Below are positions 1 through 14,154 of a stretch of DNA of 15,736 bases, one piece after another. Every line of letters begins with the position of its first letter. Within the stretch, counting starts at the first letter, position 1. A program made the translations under genes and the position numbers. The stretch comes from Gymnopilus junonius (taxonomy: Eukaryota; Basidiomycota; Agaricomycetes; Agaricales; Galerinaceae). Below the pieces are notes generated by a model. That model was given only the letters and a program-made list of their open reading frames with translations, ran no database searches and was not told where the DNA came from. The stretch spans positions 1 to 15,736 of the forward strand of contig JADNYJ010000693.1 of the NCBI GenBank assembly GCA_015501075.1. The letters are read 5' to 3'.

Positions 1-1570
1 AGTTTAGTTCAAGCAAGCCTTGTAACCCGCGTTAAAGACGATACAGTTGACAAGGGAAAGAGAGAGGAGAATTCGTGCTGCTTTGACGTCCATGGGGTGA
101 TAAAGGCAACCACTCGCTTCAGTCCAATATGTAGGTTGAATGAGTAGAGCTCTCCACGGCTACCTCCCTGTTTGATCAGACCATAAAAGTTGACGTGACG
201 ATGAAGCACACTTTGAAGTTGTGGCTGGTTACTCATGGCTGTGGGTTATACTGATACCGGATTCTGAGTTTGAAATTAGATATAATGTAAGCGAGAACGT
301 GACCGGTAGACCGGTCCAGACTCCAGCCACAACAAAAGCCGGCACTATTGCGCAGTGCGCACACCCCGCATCGCGCTTGCCTCCGGGTAGGAGGAACAGG
401 AAAAATTATTAGCTACATTGGTACTCATGCTAGCATTGCATAAAGTAAAGCAAAATAAAAATATTGGGTACCTAACTGTGCATTTTGAAAGAATGAATTT
501 TGCAGTGGGTTGCATGGCACGGAACAGTGCCAGAGCCAGCCAAATTATAATAGTTTACTCATCAATTAGAATTCATCTTATCAATCTAGAGCTGTTGAGC
601 ACATCATATCTAAGCGGGTATTCTGCAGCCAATGAAAAAAACGTAAGAAAAGGGTCATTTTGATCATCTACGCGAGTATCCAGCGCCGCAGGCGAAATTT
701 GATAAAAATAGTGTGTGTGTACGTAAAATCACAGTGCCGAATAGTAAGACAGTGGGCGCTTTGCTTAGGTAGCTCAGGAAGGGGTTTCAACATAGTTGGG
801 ACTAGGAGACAGCTTTCCTTTCTTCCCTTTTCTTTTCCTTTTTCTTTTTTCTTTTCTTTTTTCTTTTTACATAAGGACCCACACACACCGGTATCCAGCC
901 GAAGTTGTAGACTGTATTTGCCAAAAGCGGAAAAAGAAATTAGTCATGCCGCTTACATACCTAAGTACCCTGCCGATTGGCGACCGGAAACCGGATCGAT
1001 CCGGTGTCAGTCGGCATAACGGAGCCTGATTTGGTCTATATTTAGTTCAGTCTCGTCCAGTTGCCACCCGTCTGTCCTTCTGTGCCTACTGTGCCTGCAA
1101 CCTCAGTGGCGATCTACGCATCGAAGGCGCCCGAGTTAATTTATCTGCCCGATACTCTGACAGGAAACATCCCACCACAATCAACGCGGTTGCCTCCTCA
1201 CACAAGTAGGATACTGCTGCGTGACCGGCAACCATAACCATTTCGCCATTACAACTTAAGGAGAATACGATACCTGAAGCCCAAAGGAGTACGGTGGCAT
1301 TGCTTTGTGCCGCTTAGACGTCAATCCATTCACTACTCCTCTGGGCTGGCAAAAGGACTTCGACCAGTACATGTGTTAAATAAACTCCACATGGACGACG
1401 GAGAAGAGCCGACTTTGATTTTACAGCCACCAAACCGTGGGTTACATAACCTCTTCCTTTTCCCCATATTGACTACAATGCTCGTTCGGTCCTTTGTGAT
1501 AACTCAAAGAAAGGGAACTTGGCGGATACCAGGAAGATGGTGGCCGCTAAAGGGAATGGGACCAATCCCC
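1..1570. other. Region without a supported gene
   Basis: I see no gene here that I can defend. Several open frames of 60-120 codons exist on both strands, but none has a recognisable motif or convincing splice-linked continuation. The best of these weak cases is a minus-strand frame from 236 to 9 and an ATG-less plus-strand frame of about 60 codons from about 1046 to 1230, rich in Pro, Thr and Leu. Either could be an exon of an undetected gene or a relic, but neither is supported beyond being open. Confidence 0.5.
819..869 (+). repeat. Pyrimidine (C/T) low-complexity tract
   Basis: About 50 bases consist almost only of T and C, in irregular runs such as CTTTTC and TTTTTTC. Similar tracts are common in basidiomycete promoters and introns. 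No gene start can be tied to it here, so a promoter role is only a possibility. Confidence 0.7.
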
Positions 1571-1578
1571 CTCAGCCT

Positions 1579-1585
1579 TATAAGG
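1579..1585 (+). promoter_or_regulatory. Possible TATA box upstream of the zinc finger gene
   Basis: TATAAGG lies 263 bases before the ATG preferred for the zinc finger gene and 122 bases before another in-context ATG at 1701. It is followed by a C/T-rich stretch typical of fungal transcription starts. The long distance to 1842 suggests a long leader, a 5' UTR intron, or an upstream exon that I could not connect in frame. Supported only by the motif and its position. Confidence 0.35.
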
Positions 1586-1841
1586 CGCAGGGATAACCGG
1601 TAACCCCCCCATCTTCAACACACCTCCAGTCTAATTTGTCCTCAACTCTCCCTCATTCTAGTCCTTTTATTACCGCCTCCCTAACCATAATTCACCCAAT
1701 ATGCCAGTCCGTGACACCCTCTTTTTCTTCGTCATGCGTCGGCTGACAACGCCTACCACACATTCCTTTTCTTTAGGTGTACGTTATACAGCACTCTATT
1801 TTGTTGGTGTTTAACGGAAGTCGTTTGACATTCACAGCAGG

Positions 1842-2576
1842 ATGGTTTGTACCTTCGGGGAATGCAAATATAGTACCATGGTAAAGGTAGATTTCCAAAT
1901 CCATTGTCGGAGACAGTAAGCCCTTTTTTCGCAGTTCACACTTGCACCTTTCAGGCTGACTTCCCTCTTCAGCACGAATGATCGAGTTTATAAATGCGAA
2001 GATTGCGGATTCAGCACAGTCGATCCATCTTCTTATACAAAACACAGGCAGAAGAAACACGGATACATACCATACAGCCAGAGTGGCCGTCAAAACTCTG
2101 GACAGGCGGCGTCTAAAAATGCTTCTACAGGTCGTCGCGGTCGTCCACCAGGTGCCGGGACCATTCATCAAGTCGATGTCAATCGTCAAGATAGCGCCCC
2201 GCCTCCTTCATTCGGTCCATCACTTGCCTCGGACTTTGCTGAACGCGACCATTCCGAGATCAACAATCCCCAGCCCGCTCCTCCCTCATACAACAATTCT
2301 TTCCCCTCGTACAAACGTCCTTCCTACCATGACTCCCCGGGCCCATCCAACTTGCACAATAACTCTACATACTCCTCAGGACCTAACTCCCTCCCTTACG
2401 ACCCTCCACCTGAGAATCATCGTGATGACTCCCCCTTTGTTCGTCATCGCTACACCCCATATTCTTCGCCTTCCCCAGAGGATGACCCTATGTCCCCAGA
2501 GTGGGACTCTTCCGACGACTCATCGGACATTGGTAACTCAAACTTAGGTTCAAGCTCTTACCACGATGTTTTTTAA
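1842..2576 (+). CDS. Two-finger C2H2 zinc finger protein with an AT-hook-like motif
   Basis: Probable nuclear DNA-binding protein, about 225 residues, from two exons: 1842-1915 and 1973-2576. The 57-base intron (1916-1972) has a GTAAGC donor, a CTGAC branch site and a TTCAG acceptor. Joining the exons rebuilds the second His of finger 1 and the linker. Finger 1 is C3-x4-C8-x12-H21-x3-H25; after a short linker (HTNDRVYKC) finger 2 is C33-x2-C36-x12-H49-x4-H54. Residues 79-84 (RRGRPP) resemble an AT-hook core. The rest is low-complexity Pro/Ser/Asn-rich and ends in an acidic Ser/Asp stretch before TAA at 2574-2576, as in many fungal transcription regulators. The start is uncertain: ATG 1842 gives only two residues before the first Cys, and the same frame runs upstream to a stop near 1812, so a 5' exon (for example from ATG 1701) may exist. 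Target genes are unknown. No lesion was seen. Confidence 0.8.
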
Positions 2577-2937
2577 ATCTGTCCCCCATTATATAGTTGG
2601 TTGTCAGAGCAATTTTTTCGAGTTGGGATGCACAACGGGCTATATTCTTTTTATCAAAAGATTGCCCTGTCGAACGCTAATTTGTATTCAATCCTGTAAT
2701 TTCGATTGGGATGATAAGGCTAGGGGCCCTTAATATTTAAAATTTTATTTGAGCTGGTACCATTTCCTCGAGGTTAAGAAGATCGGCAGCTCGAATGAAC
2801 ATTTCGTGCTAACCATTTAGAGTCTTCACAACCACGCCAGCACTAGGCCGATTCCATATATTTCAAGAAGCAGTACGGATACATCTCAGATTACATATTT
2901 ACTCAAGATTTCATTTAGCACGATGGAGAAGAAAAAG
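2577..2937. other. Convergent 3' intergenic region
   Basis: This AT-rich stretch separates two convergent genes, the zinc finger gene on plus and peroxidase A on minus. It should hold both 3' ends. I see no open frame with coding character and no clear polyadenylation signal that I would name. Confidence 0.6.
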
Positions 2938-5038
<2,101 letters not shown>

Positions 5039-5105
5039 GCTAGATAATAGTAGAGAATGCAAGAGAAGACAAGTCTCCGAAGAGAAATGCTACTGAGCTG
5101 GCATG

Positions 5106-5112
5106 TTTTATA
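5106..5112 (-). promoter_or_regulatory. TATA box of peroxidase A
   Basis: TATAAAA on the minus strand ends 68 bases before the start codon. Copy B has the same element at the corresponding place, and the flanking bases (CATT or TCAT, then the box) are partly conserved, which supports function. Confidence 0.75.
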
Positions 5113-5302
5113 CTAGAATGACCTCTTTGAAAGGTAGATGAGAAATCCCAGAGCTTTGGTAGGATAGTGAGTGCAAGAGTCGTTAATGACGCAATTTGAG
5201 CGTGTCGACATTAACCGAAATTATGGTCAAATAACCATCCGTCTGGGTAGCCCTGGGATCAAAACTTGAGCTACAGTTGAAGGATTGCCGACCTGCACAA
5301 TT

Positions 5303-5329
5303 TGTAGACCGTTTGAAAAAGGGTCTACA
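5303..5329. repeat. Short perfect inverted repeat
   Basis: TGTAGACC (5303-5310) and GGTCTACA (5322-5329) are perfect 8-base inverted arms around an 11-base loop. It sits about 270 bases upstream of the peroxidase A start. It could be a protein-binding palindrome or chance; I did not find it at the matching place in copy B. Confidence 0.4.
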
Positions 5330-5879
5330 GGGGAAGTTGCTATAACTAGCAAAGTTTGGACTGTTCTATTTCGAAAACGTTAAAATGTTCAATTGATACC
5401 GTGATATCTTTAAATACCTTGATATGCAGATATTTTATCGGAGACGGCAAGGAAGGCGACTTGCATTCGCTTGTAGAGCGTAGGTCCCAAAATTTAGGTA
5501 TACAAACTCCTGCGCGGGAATGCGCATCCCAATGTCTGGAACTATGACCTATTATAATCACAAAAAGGGGAAGAGGGTGTGTATCAGCAAACAATGATAG
5601 AGATTTCGAGTAGTTGATGGAGGAAGAAAGAAGAAACGAAAGAGGTAGACGAAAATTGAACAATGAGATGATACAGCTACTCACTGTTATTGCGAAGGGA
5701 CGACTGAAAACGTTTCGAAAGTGCAGGTCAATTTTTCAAAATGAGCGTTTGTAAATCATATCCGAAGCATGTGGTCGGAAGGGACTTGGGCATCTCGGAG
5801 AAGGGAATAAGCACCGCCAAGAATGAGCACAAGGCGATATAGTCTTTTCGCCGGCTAAGATGGGTCATCCTTGTATTCC

Positions 5880-6357
5880 TTTGCACTCTGACATCAAAAA
5901 TGTCCCGGTCGACAGGTTTTGCATGAGAGATATTCAGAATACGGTGACGTTGATTGACGGTTGTTGACGAGCAGTAAACGAGCTTCTCTGACGTGTTTAT
6001 GGCCCAAAACAAGGGTAGAGACGCACATTGGCGGCTGAGAGTTTGAGTTGGACTTTGACAATTGGTTTTCACCCAAAGCCAAGTTAAGAACGGCACCGAG
6101 CTACATCGATTTGCAGCCGACCACGTTGACCAATACAGATCTAACGCAAGATAATTTTAGTACCCATTCCACGAATAGCATGCCGAGCAACCGACGCGGC
6201 TCTAGAAACATTAGGCACGACGTACTTTACAGACCAGGACCCAATTGGTGACCGCGAGTTTGTCACACCGTAATAGATACGTTGTCGGGATTTCGAGTTG
6301 TATTTACAACAAGCAATGCGTTCCAGATCGAGATTCCTACAGATAGAGCATTCAAAT
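5880..6357 (-). pseudogene. Gene X, copy 1: decayed coding sequence of unknown function
   Basis: This is a degraded relative of the segment at 10379-10908. An open minus frame of 72 codons (6357-6141) with no usable ATG contains CRNLDLERIAC, which lines up with LRTLDRDKLEC in copy 2. Further on, SAANVRLYPC (near 6020) aligns with SAADDARLFPL, then runs into a stop, and NLSTGTF (near 5905) aligns with TLSTGTF. The frame changes between these blocks, so this copy looks broken. The order and spacing of the blocks match copy 2, which argues for true homology. I do not recognise the protein family. Confidence 0.35.
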
Positions 6358-7353
6358 TAAACCTAGATAAGTACCAGAGGTAAGATGAGCACTGTAGAGC
6401 AGATATCATGGTTGTGATTGGACTTGCTTTTGTAGGAGCTACAGAGACGAGAGCCCGCGTGATGTTTCAATTTTCTCCCAGAACTACCAGAGGTTTGGAC
6501 CGCGAAGACGGAGCTCTCACGAGATAGTCAATCTATCAGTTGGTTCCGTGTAGCGTTAACCCATCTGATCTGTTTCTGCTAGAGAATAACTACAAACCAA
6601 AGAAAGAGACTGTCCGCGTTGAGGTTGTTGAGGTGGTTGGGAGCCACGAAATGTCAGAAATTGGTCAGAAAGGCCGTGACAGTACTTAGTCGGAAGTAGT
6701 GTTACAGTGGCAGTGCCTATAAATTCTCACCTACTGATAATGCCGAGTCCTGCCGAGTGTGCCAGGCCAAGTAGCGCAGCAGTGCGCCCACTACGTTCCC
6801 TAATCGCTTTCAATATTTCTGAAAAAAATATGTTATTACGTTTACGTAGGACCCGAATCTGAATGAGAAACACCAACTGCAGATCAGTACGCAATTTCAT
6901 TCGAGCCCAATAGCGGTCCGTACCATTGGGTCCGCGGCTTTGGCGCAGAACCCTGACTCATGTGTGATACTTGGACCCTTACATTGGTGAATGAACTCAT
7001 TGATATCGGTGCGCACAGGGATAAGAATCACTACAATCAAATAGAACGTGACAGGAGCACAAGGATCATTCACTGCTCTGAAAAATGGAAACTATCACGA
7101 ATCTGCCACGGGATGCTCTCCAAGGTCAGATAAATGTGTGGCGTCTTCTCATAAGTAAGAAATCGTTGTACTGAGCTCTAAAATGGCATAGGTACCGATG
7201 CTAAGGTATACATGCACATGACTAGAGGACAGAACGTACTTTGGCTATGGAAGTCGTGACCCTCACTCCCGTGTTCTCTAATAATTGATTTACATTCTAA
7301 ATAGAAGATCTAAATAGACAGCAGATATTTCTTTTTTTGTCTATGACTCGAGT

Positions 7354-9457
<2,104 letters not shown>

Positions 9458-9531
9458 GTTGAACATCAAGTGAGGATTGGATTAGATGGAGAGCTTGATC
9501 AGTGGCAATATGCATTGTAGGACTGTGTGGC

Positions 9532-9538
9532 TTTTATA
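9532..9538 (-). promoter_or_regulatory. TATA box of peroxidase B
   Basis: TATAAAA on the minus strand lies 75 bases before the start codon, matching the element of copy A. A CCAAT pentamer on the same strand (9690-9686) lies about 230 bases upstream of the ATG; that one is only suggestive. Confidence 0.7.
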
Positions 9539-9539
9539 C

Positions 9540-11830
9540 TATGACTTCCCCCCCTTGAAAGCAGATGAGAACTGCCGGCGGTTGATAGAGGTGTCAAAAT
9601 TAGGATAAGGCGTTCTAAGTAACTGTGAGTTTGATTGAAACCAAGGACAAAGAAAACATCGGCATCGGTGGACTTGGGGAGTGTAATTGGACCGCCCTGG
9701 GACCACAAGGGTGAACATATTGTACGGTCCCTGTAGCTCCGTTAAACTCGCTTGATGAAAGCTTGTAGTGAAAATTTGTTGTGAAAGTTACCACAATGGT
9801 AAGCGCGGACCGTGCTCCCATCCCACGTCGAAAAAGTTAGTTATTTATGGTTCAAACGCCCTTGTTATGTGTAAGAATACTTACCTGGATTCACGTAGGA
9901 TGTACGAGTATGTCAGTACACGGGTGATTGAAGGTTCGGTTGCGCGGCAAAGGTGACAATATGTAGGAAGACCGATAGCTGCGCGGGAATATGGCGCAGA
10001 ACAGTGAGCTATGTATAGGGTAGAGCGGCGATGAAAACCGAACGTGCTGATGAACAATAATGCCGTAAGTCGAGAAAGTTTAATAGGCCTAGGTCAAAAA
10101 CTGACTATAACAGAAAAGAAGAGGACAATTATCTGAGACCTGATGCGCAGTGGTTTGGAAACAAAATCATATGAAACTTAGGTAGAGTACAAATAAGATT
10201 TTGGGAAATTCAGCAAAGAGCAAAAGCTTACCAAGGTATCATGTCAGCGTCTTGCAATAAGACAATCAGAAGGAGCTATCGCGACTCGGAGTACGGTACT
10301 TGAACAAGACACTGCCGATGATAGGAAATAAGCATCCTATCGAAGGACGAAATCATTTACACACATAATTGATAGATATCAGAACGTCCCAGTCGAAAGG
10401 GTACTGGGAACCAAAGCGGTTGATTGGCTGATTGACGGAGAAAAAAAAAGAGACTTTCTGACTCACCTATAAACCCAAGACAATGGAAAAAGACGCGCGT
10501 CGTCGGCTGCCGAGGGTTCGAGCAAACGGGTGGTTTCGTCGAATTCTATCCGAACCCACTTCAATGACCGCCTTGCTGACCTACGCAGTGGGCATAAAGG
10601 TTGAATGGTGGGTAAGCATTAGTAGTGTAGCTTTGAAAACAAAGGAGATTACTTACGTTACCTGAGGATTTATTATGATCCAGTCCACCGTCCTTCGCCG
10701 TGTCCAAATCTTGGGATCTACGGGTGCATTCAAGTTTGTCTCGATCCAGAGTTCGAAGTTGGGAGATGAAAACTCCAAGTAGATCCTCGTCGCTTGTATA
10801 ACAGTTTATATTTTCATTTTCATTTTCCAGGCACAGGACAAGGCGAATTCTAGTTGTCGATGATGTTCGATTGAGAATATGAAGCTGACTAGACTGAGTC
10901 CGCTGCATTTGTCAGAAGCGGACATTAAATGGACAGGAAGTCGAGGACGTGGCGGCAAGAAATCAGGTAGGTAAGGGCATTCTTGTTTCTTCATGTAGAG
11001 TATTTGGGATCACCTTATTGTACCCAGTGTATCAATTTGAAATCATGATAGGATAGAGAAGGGAGATTAAAATTTAGAAAATAAACATGAGGGCGAGAGG
11101 AAAGAGGTAGGTTCGTGGCAGTGTTGTGGCAGTGCCATGAGTGGGCCTATCGATACTCTTATCAGGCTCTGTCTCATATACTAGCTTCAATGCAATAAAT
11201 GAGTTGCCAAATTTCCTCCTTAAATCCTCGCCCAGAGGCTAGATGAGTAGCTTACCCATCAATCGGCTGGGCATTTATCTGCCAGTATCTGCCCGGCAAC
11301 GTCCAGGCATCTATAGAAGAATGAGGAATGAAAGATTAAAGAATGCAAACTATCTTACTGTCTTCAAGAAAAGAAGCTAGGAATTAGAAAAGATAAGAAA
11401 GAGATGAACGAAGTCCCGGATAGATCACTGTTCATTTGGTTAGTGAGAATGAAAGAAAAAGAGGAGTCAAGCGCGAAGCGCGTACCTGTGCTGGTGTCAA
11501 AGACGACGTCTGAAGACAAGGACATCCGACAGCAACGGGAAGAAGGTTGATGACCGAAAAAATTCTGATCATTCATACACTCGAGGATGCAATACAGGAC
11601 TATTTACTGCAAATTACAAAGGATCCCAAGGTGCGAGGTAGATTTTCTTGAATTTCTTTCAACTTCCCCTTTTCTTTATTTTTTACTTCTTTTTTGCGCC
11701 GAAAATACCCAGCTTATTGGGGGGAAAACCAGATGAGCGAAATGCAAATTCTTCTTCAATTTAATGTCAGGGCTAACATAGCAGCTTGGATTACATTCGA
11801 GTATAACAATTTTCAGTATGACTCGTCTAG
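9540..11830. other. Spacer with promoter B and gene X copy 2
   Basis: It contains the upstream region of peroxidase B (to about 9770) and gene X copy 2 (10379-10908). The stretch from 10909 to 11830 has short open frames on both strands, for example a plus frame starting at ATG 11550 with about 27 codons before a possible donor. None of these could be assembled into a gene. Confidence 0.5.
10379..10908 (-). CDS. Gene X, copy 2: unknown protein, partial model
   Basis: Three minus-strand exons can be joined in frame: about 10908-10662, 10575-10467 and 10403-10379. The splice sites are TCAG|GTAACG with GTCAG|CA, then ATAG|GTGAGT with CCCAG|T. The product would be about 126 residues and would contain LRTLDRDKLEC, then SLKWVRIEFDETTRLLEPS, ARLFPLSWVYR and STLSTGTF before TGA. 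The blocks recur in the same order in the decayed copy at 5880-6357, which is the main reason to think this was coding. Where copy 2 has TGA after STLSTGTF, copy 1 reads on with Leu-Met-Ser, so the stop may be premature here. The start at ATG 10908 is arbitrary. No domain recognised; it could itself be a pseudogene. Confidence 0.3.
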
Positions 11831-12201
11831 CTACCGACGTTCAGGTATGAGGGAATCCTCCTCCGTGAATTTAGCCATCTGCTCTAGAGGCGTCACCCTA
11901 CGACCAACCTCTTCAGGAGGTGTCGGCGCTCTCTCCGCCTCGGAGGGCTCTTTCGAGGAAGTCTTGGTGGGATGAGTATGTGCGATTGGGTGGTCCTCTA
12001 CATTCTGAAGAATCAAGATAAATGAGTTATTAGGGTGCCGAGAAGAAAAGCAGTGGAATTTCAAGAAAGAAGAAAAGAAAAGACGTACATGGGTGGATGA
12101 CGCACGTAGTCATCGCTGATATTATGGTCTGTAGTCTGTGGTTTATCGACGACCTGTTCTCTTTTCTTGAACACTTCATCTGATTCGGTGACACGAGGCA
12201 T
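11831..12201 (-). CDS. Predicted small charged protein, 89 residues, unknown function
   Basis: Exon 1 is 12201-12106 (32 codons from ATG, MPRVTESDEVFKKREQ...) and exon 2 is 12004-11831, ending in TAG. The 101-base intron between them (12105-12005) has a GTGCGT donor, a CTAATAAC branch-like site and a TTCAG acceptor, and both exons are in phase 0. The product is rich in Glu, Lys, Pro and Thr, with a TPPEEVGRRVTPLEQM stretch, and has no signal peptide, membrane segment or known motif. It may continue past 11831 if the CGTCG|GTAGCT at the end is a donor, but I found no convincing next exon. Confidence 0.45.
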
Positions 12202-13089
12202 GGTGCAGTGGAGTAGTTGATAAAATCGAGCGGTCAATGTTCAGATTGACCAGAGGAGGGTATTGGGAGACGGTTTTGTGAAATGCTTTATTGTCTGAGA
12301 CTTTCAAAGCACGGCCTCACCTATGATGTCAACCATCCGCTCCTCAATCGGTCGGCCAAAGTGGCACCTCGGCGTCCTGTGGTCTGCGGGCTGTGGGGAG
12401 GGCCTTCGTCAGAGGTGACGTTGGGATTAGATTTATTTTGCGCTATTGCTGGTGACGGATTCAAAAATTCATTTATAGCTTAAATGAAGGCCTCGAAACT
12501 CGGCGAAGGCTTTTCAAAGCTTCTCAACCACGTTTACCGGAATCAACAGCCGTCGATAGAAGCCTGTCGCCGAACGCCGAGATCGACGCGTGGAAGTATG
12601 AGTGACTTTGACATTCAAATGCCATCGGGTTGTGCAGGACCAGAGGAATGTACACGAAGATCGGTCGGGTTGCATGAGTGTGATAACGGGTGTTGCGAGC
12701 TTTTGAATTGGCTGATACCCTTGACCTGCCCCGATATCTAATCGATCTTATCAATTTCCAAATTAGGACGAAATGTGGGGTAATTTGTCAGACACACATT
12801 GGTTTCCCTGCCAGACCGCACCAGCTGACCGCTTTTCATTCAATCATTGACACGAACACGCATCTTTGATTCCTTTCAGTTCATCGCTGCTGGCAGGCTA
12901 ATGCTCGAAAGGACATAGCTGCTTTCTTCTTCCTCTTTCTGCCTTTGTGCTTGCTCGTCGTTCTTATCGGCGACAGGAGGAATACATCATAACAGGGGAT
13001 TCAGCCCTGTCTCACCACCGAATCTCCACTGACACCCCTCACCCAGTAAACCAACACATCGACCTCGATTATCAGCCAACTTCACCACC
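12202..13089. other. Divergent intergenic region
   Basis: This region lies between the minus-strand small protein gene and the plus-strand Ser/Pro-rich gene, so it probably holds both promoters. Open frames at 12283-12483, 12484-12741 and 12754-12524 have no motif, no splice-linked extension and overlap on both strands; I regard them as chance. The last 150 bases are C/T-rich with little A, as expected of a fungal leader. Confidence 0.5.
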
Positions 13090-14154
13090 ATGGTAAGCAT
13101 ACCCCGCCCACTTTCCTTGCGCAGTGTCGTCCTCGGGATCACAGCCATATCAGAGGCTGACCGCCTCTGGCTGCCTCGAGAACCGCGTTCTGTGCAGCTT
13201 TTATCACTGAACTCATAAATTCTGTCAATACAGCCAACAGAAGTACAAAGACGACCCTCAGAGTCCATATCAGCCGGTCCCCTTGGTCATGTCGGGCCAA
13301 TTCCCACATCTTCCATGGACCCCATCGCAGCGACCAAGGCTCAGCAACAACAGCTGATGCAGCACCGCGAAGCGCTGCGGCTGGCTTTGGGCAGTATCTT
13401 GACACCCGTGAGTATCCTGCTCCTGCTCCGTCTCTGCTACCCCTCAGCATGGATGGATAACCGCTAAAATCATGTCTCGTGTTTGATTTCTCCTCTTTTT
13501 CTTTTGCCAAGAAACGTCCGCAAACTGTTCCTATGTCCCGCTCGTCATCGGGTACGGCGACACCTGTGCTGCCTCCATTTGGGTATTCTCCCTCGGGGTC
13601 GCATACGCCTGCTGGGACACCGCCATTGGCCTCGCCGTATTTCACTGGCCTTGGGCCCATTTCTTCAGAACACCTCCATCCTCATCATGCCTATCAGCAC
13701 CACCCACACGCACACTCCAGGCTAGCTCGCTCAGTAAGTCACATCCTGCCTGGGTACGACCAACGAACGGGATACTCACTCAGCCGATTCCTCTAGGCTT
13801 CAAATTCCAATTCTCCAACTGAGAGCGCGCAAGCCTCCACAGCAAGTTCTGCGCATCCTTCGCCTATGCCCAACACGGGCCCCGCTATGGATCCCACCAC
13901 TGGGCTCCGACTCTTCCTGATCTGGAACCTCTCCCTCCAGCATTGACAGCCCAGCCTCAACCGTCGATCCCCAGCACCTCCCAGCCAACCTGGCTATGGG
14001 CGAACGTCATTTACCTGCTCGTCCTTCCATTGATCCCTTGCACGCGAGTGGCGTGCAACAGTCTTCCTGGCGCAGTACGCCCCGAGCCAAGTTCCTGGAG
14101 ACGCTCGAAGGGAAGAGTGCTTGGGATGCGCTCATTCATGGCTCTTTCACGTAA
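13090..14154 (+). CDS. Unrecognised Ser/Pro/His-rich protein with a frameshift in the last exon
   Basis: The start is CCACCATGG at 13090, with a GTAAGC donor directly after the ATG. Exons: 13090-13092, 13234-13407, 13512-13733 and 13797-14154. The product begins MPTEVQRRPSES, has a Q-rich helix-like stretch (TKAQQQQLMQHREALRLALG), then Ser/Thr/Pro-rich and His-rich segments (HLHPHHAYQHHPHAH). In exon 4 the entering frame (SNSNSPTESAQ...) stops at 13946. A +1 frame from about 13921 gives SGTSPSSIDSPAST and a conserved-looking end, FLETLEGKSAWDALIHGSFT, before TAA at 14152-14154. In that +1 frame a TGA sits at 13918-13920, so the switch needs an indel near GGG at 13902-13904 plus a substitution, or an unusual splice; no GT donor lies close enough. 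Function unknown; probably a disordered cytoplasmic or nuclear protein. Three phase-0 introns and good donors support a real gene. Confidence 0.6.

Larger units (their letters stand above)
5113..7353. other. Spacer between the two peroxidases
   Basis: The first 200 bases are the peroxidase A promoter and share patches with the copy B promoter, such as a CCCTGGGA segment. Next come relics of gene X (about 5880-6357, listed separately). The part from about 6720 to 7353 contains splice-like signals on the minus strand but no gene I can put together. Confidence 0.55.

Noticed and set aside
1978..2547. Plus-strand open frame of 189 codons
   Set aside because: It is an out-of-frame shadow of the zinc finger gene; the true frame has both C2H2 fingers and the matching intron.
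5346..5684. Minus-strand open frame of 112 codons
   Set aside because: It has a Ser/Leu-rich start but no motif, no splice-linked continuation and no counterpart in copy 2; probably chance.
5728..6096. Minus-strand open frame of 122 codons
   Set aside because: It overlaps the gene X relic in a frame that does not correspond to the conserved blocks, so it looks like a by-product of decay.
6264..6552. Plus-strand coding frame with a GTAAGA...TTGTAG intron (RVVFTTSNAFQIEIP... then SYRDESPRDVSIF...)
   Set aside because: It reads well, but the first part lies opposite the minus-strand block that matches gene X copy 2 at the duplication spacing. The second copy has no equivalent plus frame, and no start can be found upstream.
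10862..10969. Plus-strand exon-like frame MKLTRLSPLHLSEADIKW... before a GTAGGT donor
   Set aside because: The only following acceptor gives a 32-base intron and a quick stop, and the opposite strand carries the start of gene X.
11550..11630. Plus-strand frame MTEKILIIHTLEDAIQDY... ending near a possible donor
   Set aside because: Only about 27 codons, no partner exon found, and the opposite strand is open as well.
13139..13660. Minus-strand open frame of 173 codons
   Set aside because: It is antisense to the Ser/Pro-rich gene and crosses two of its introns; the GC-rich composition explains the long open frame.
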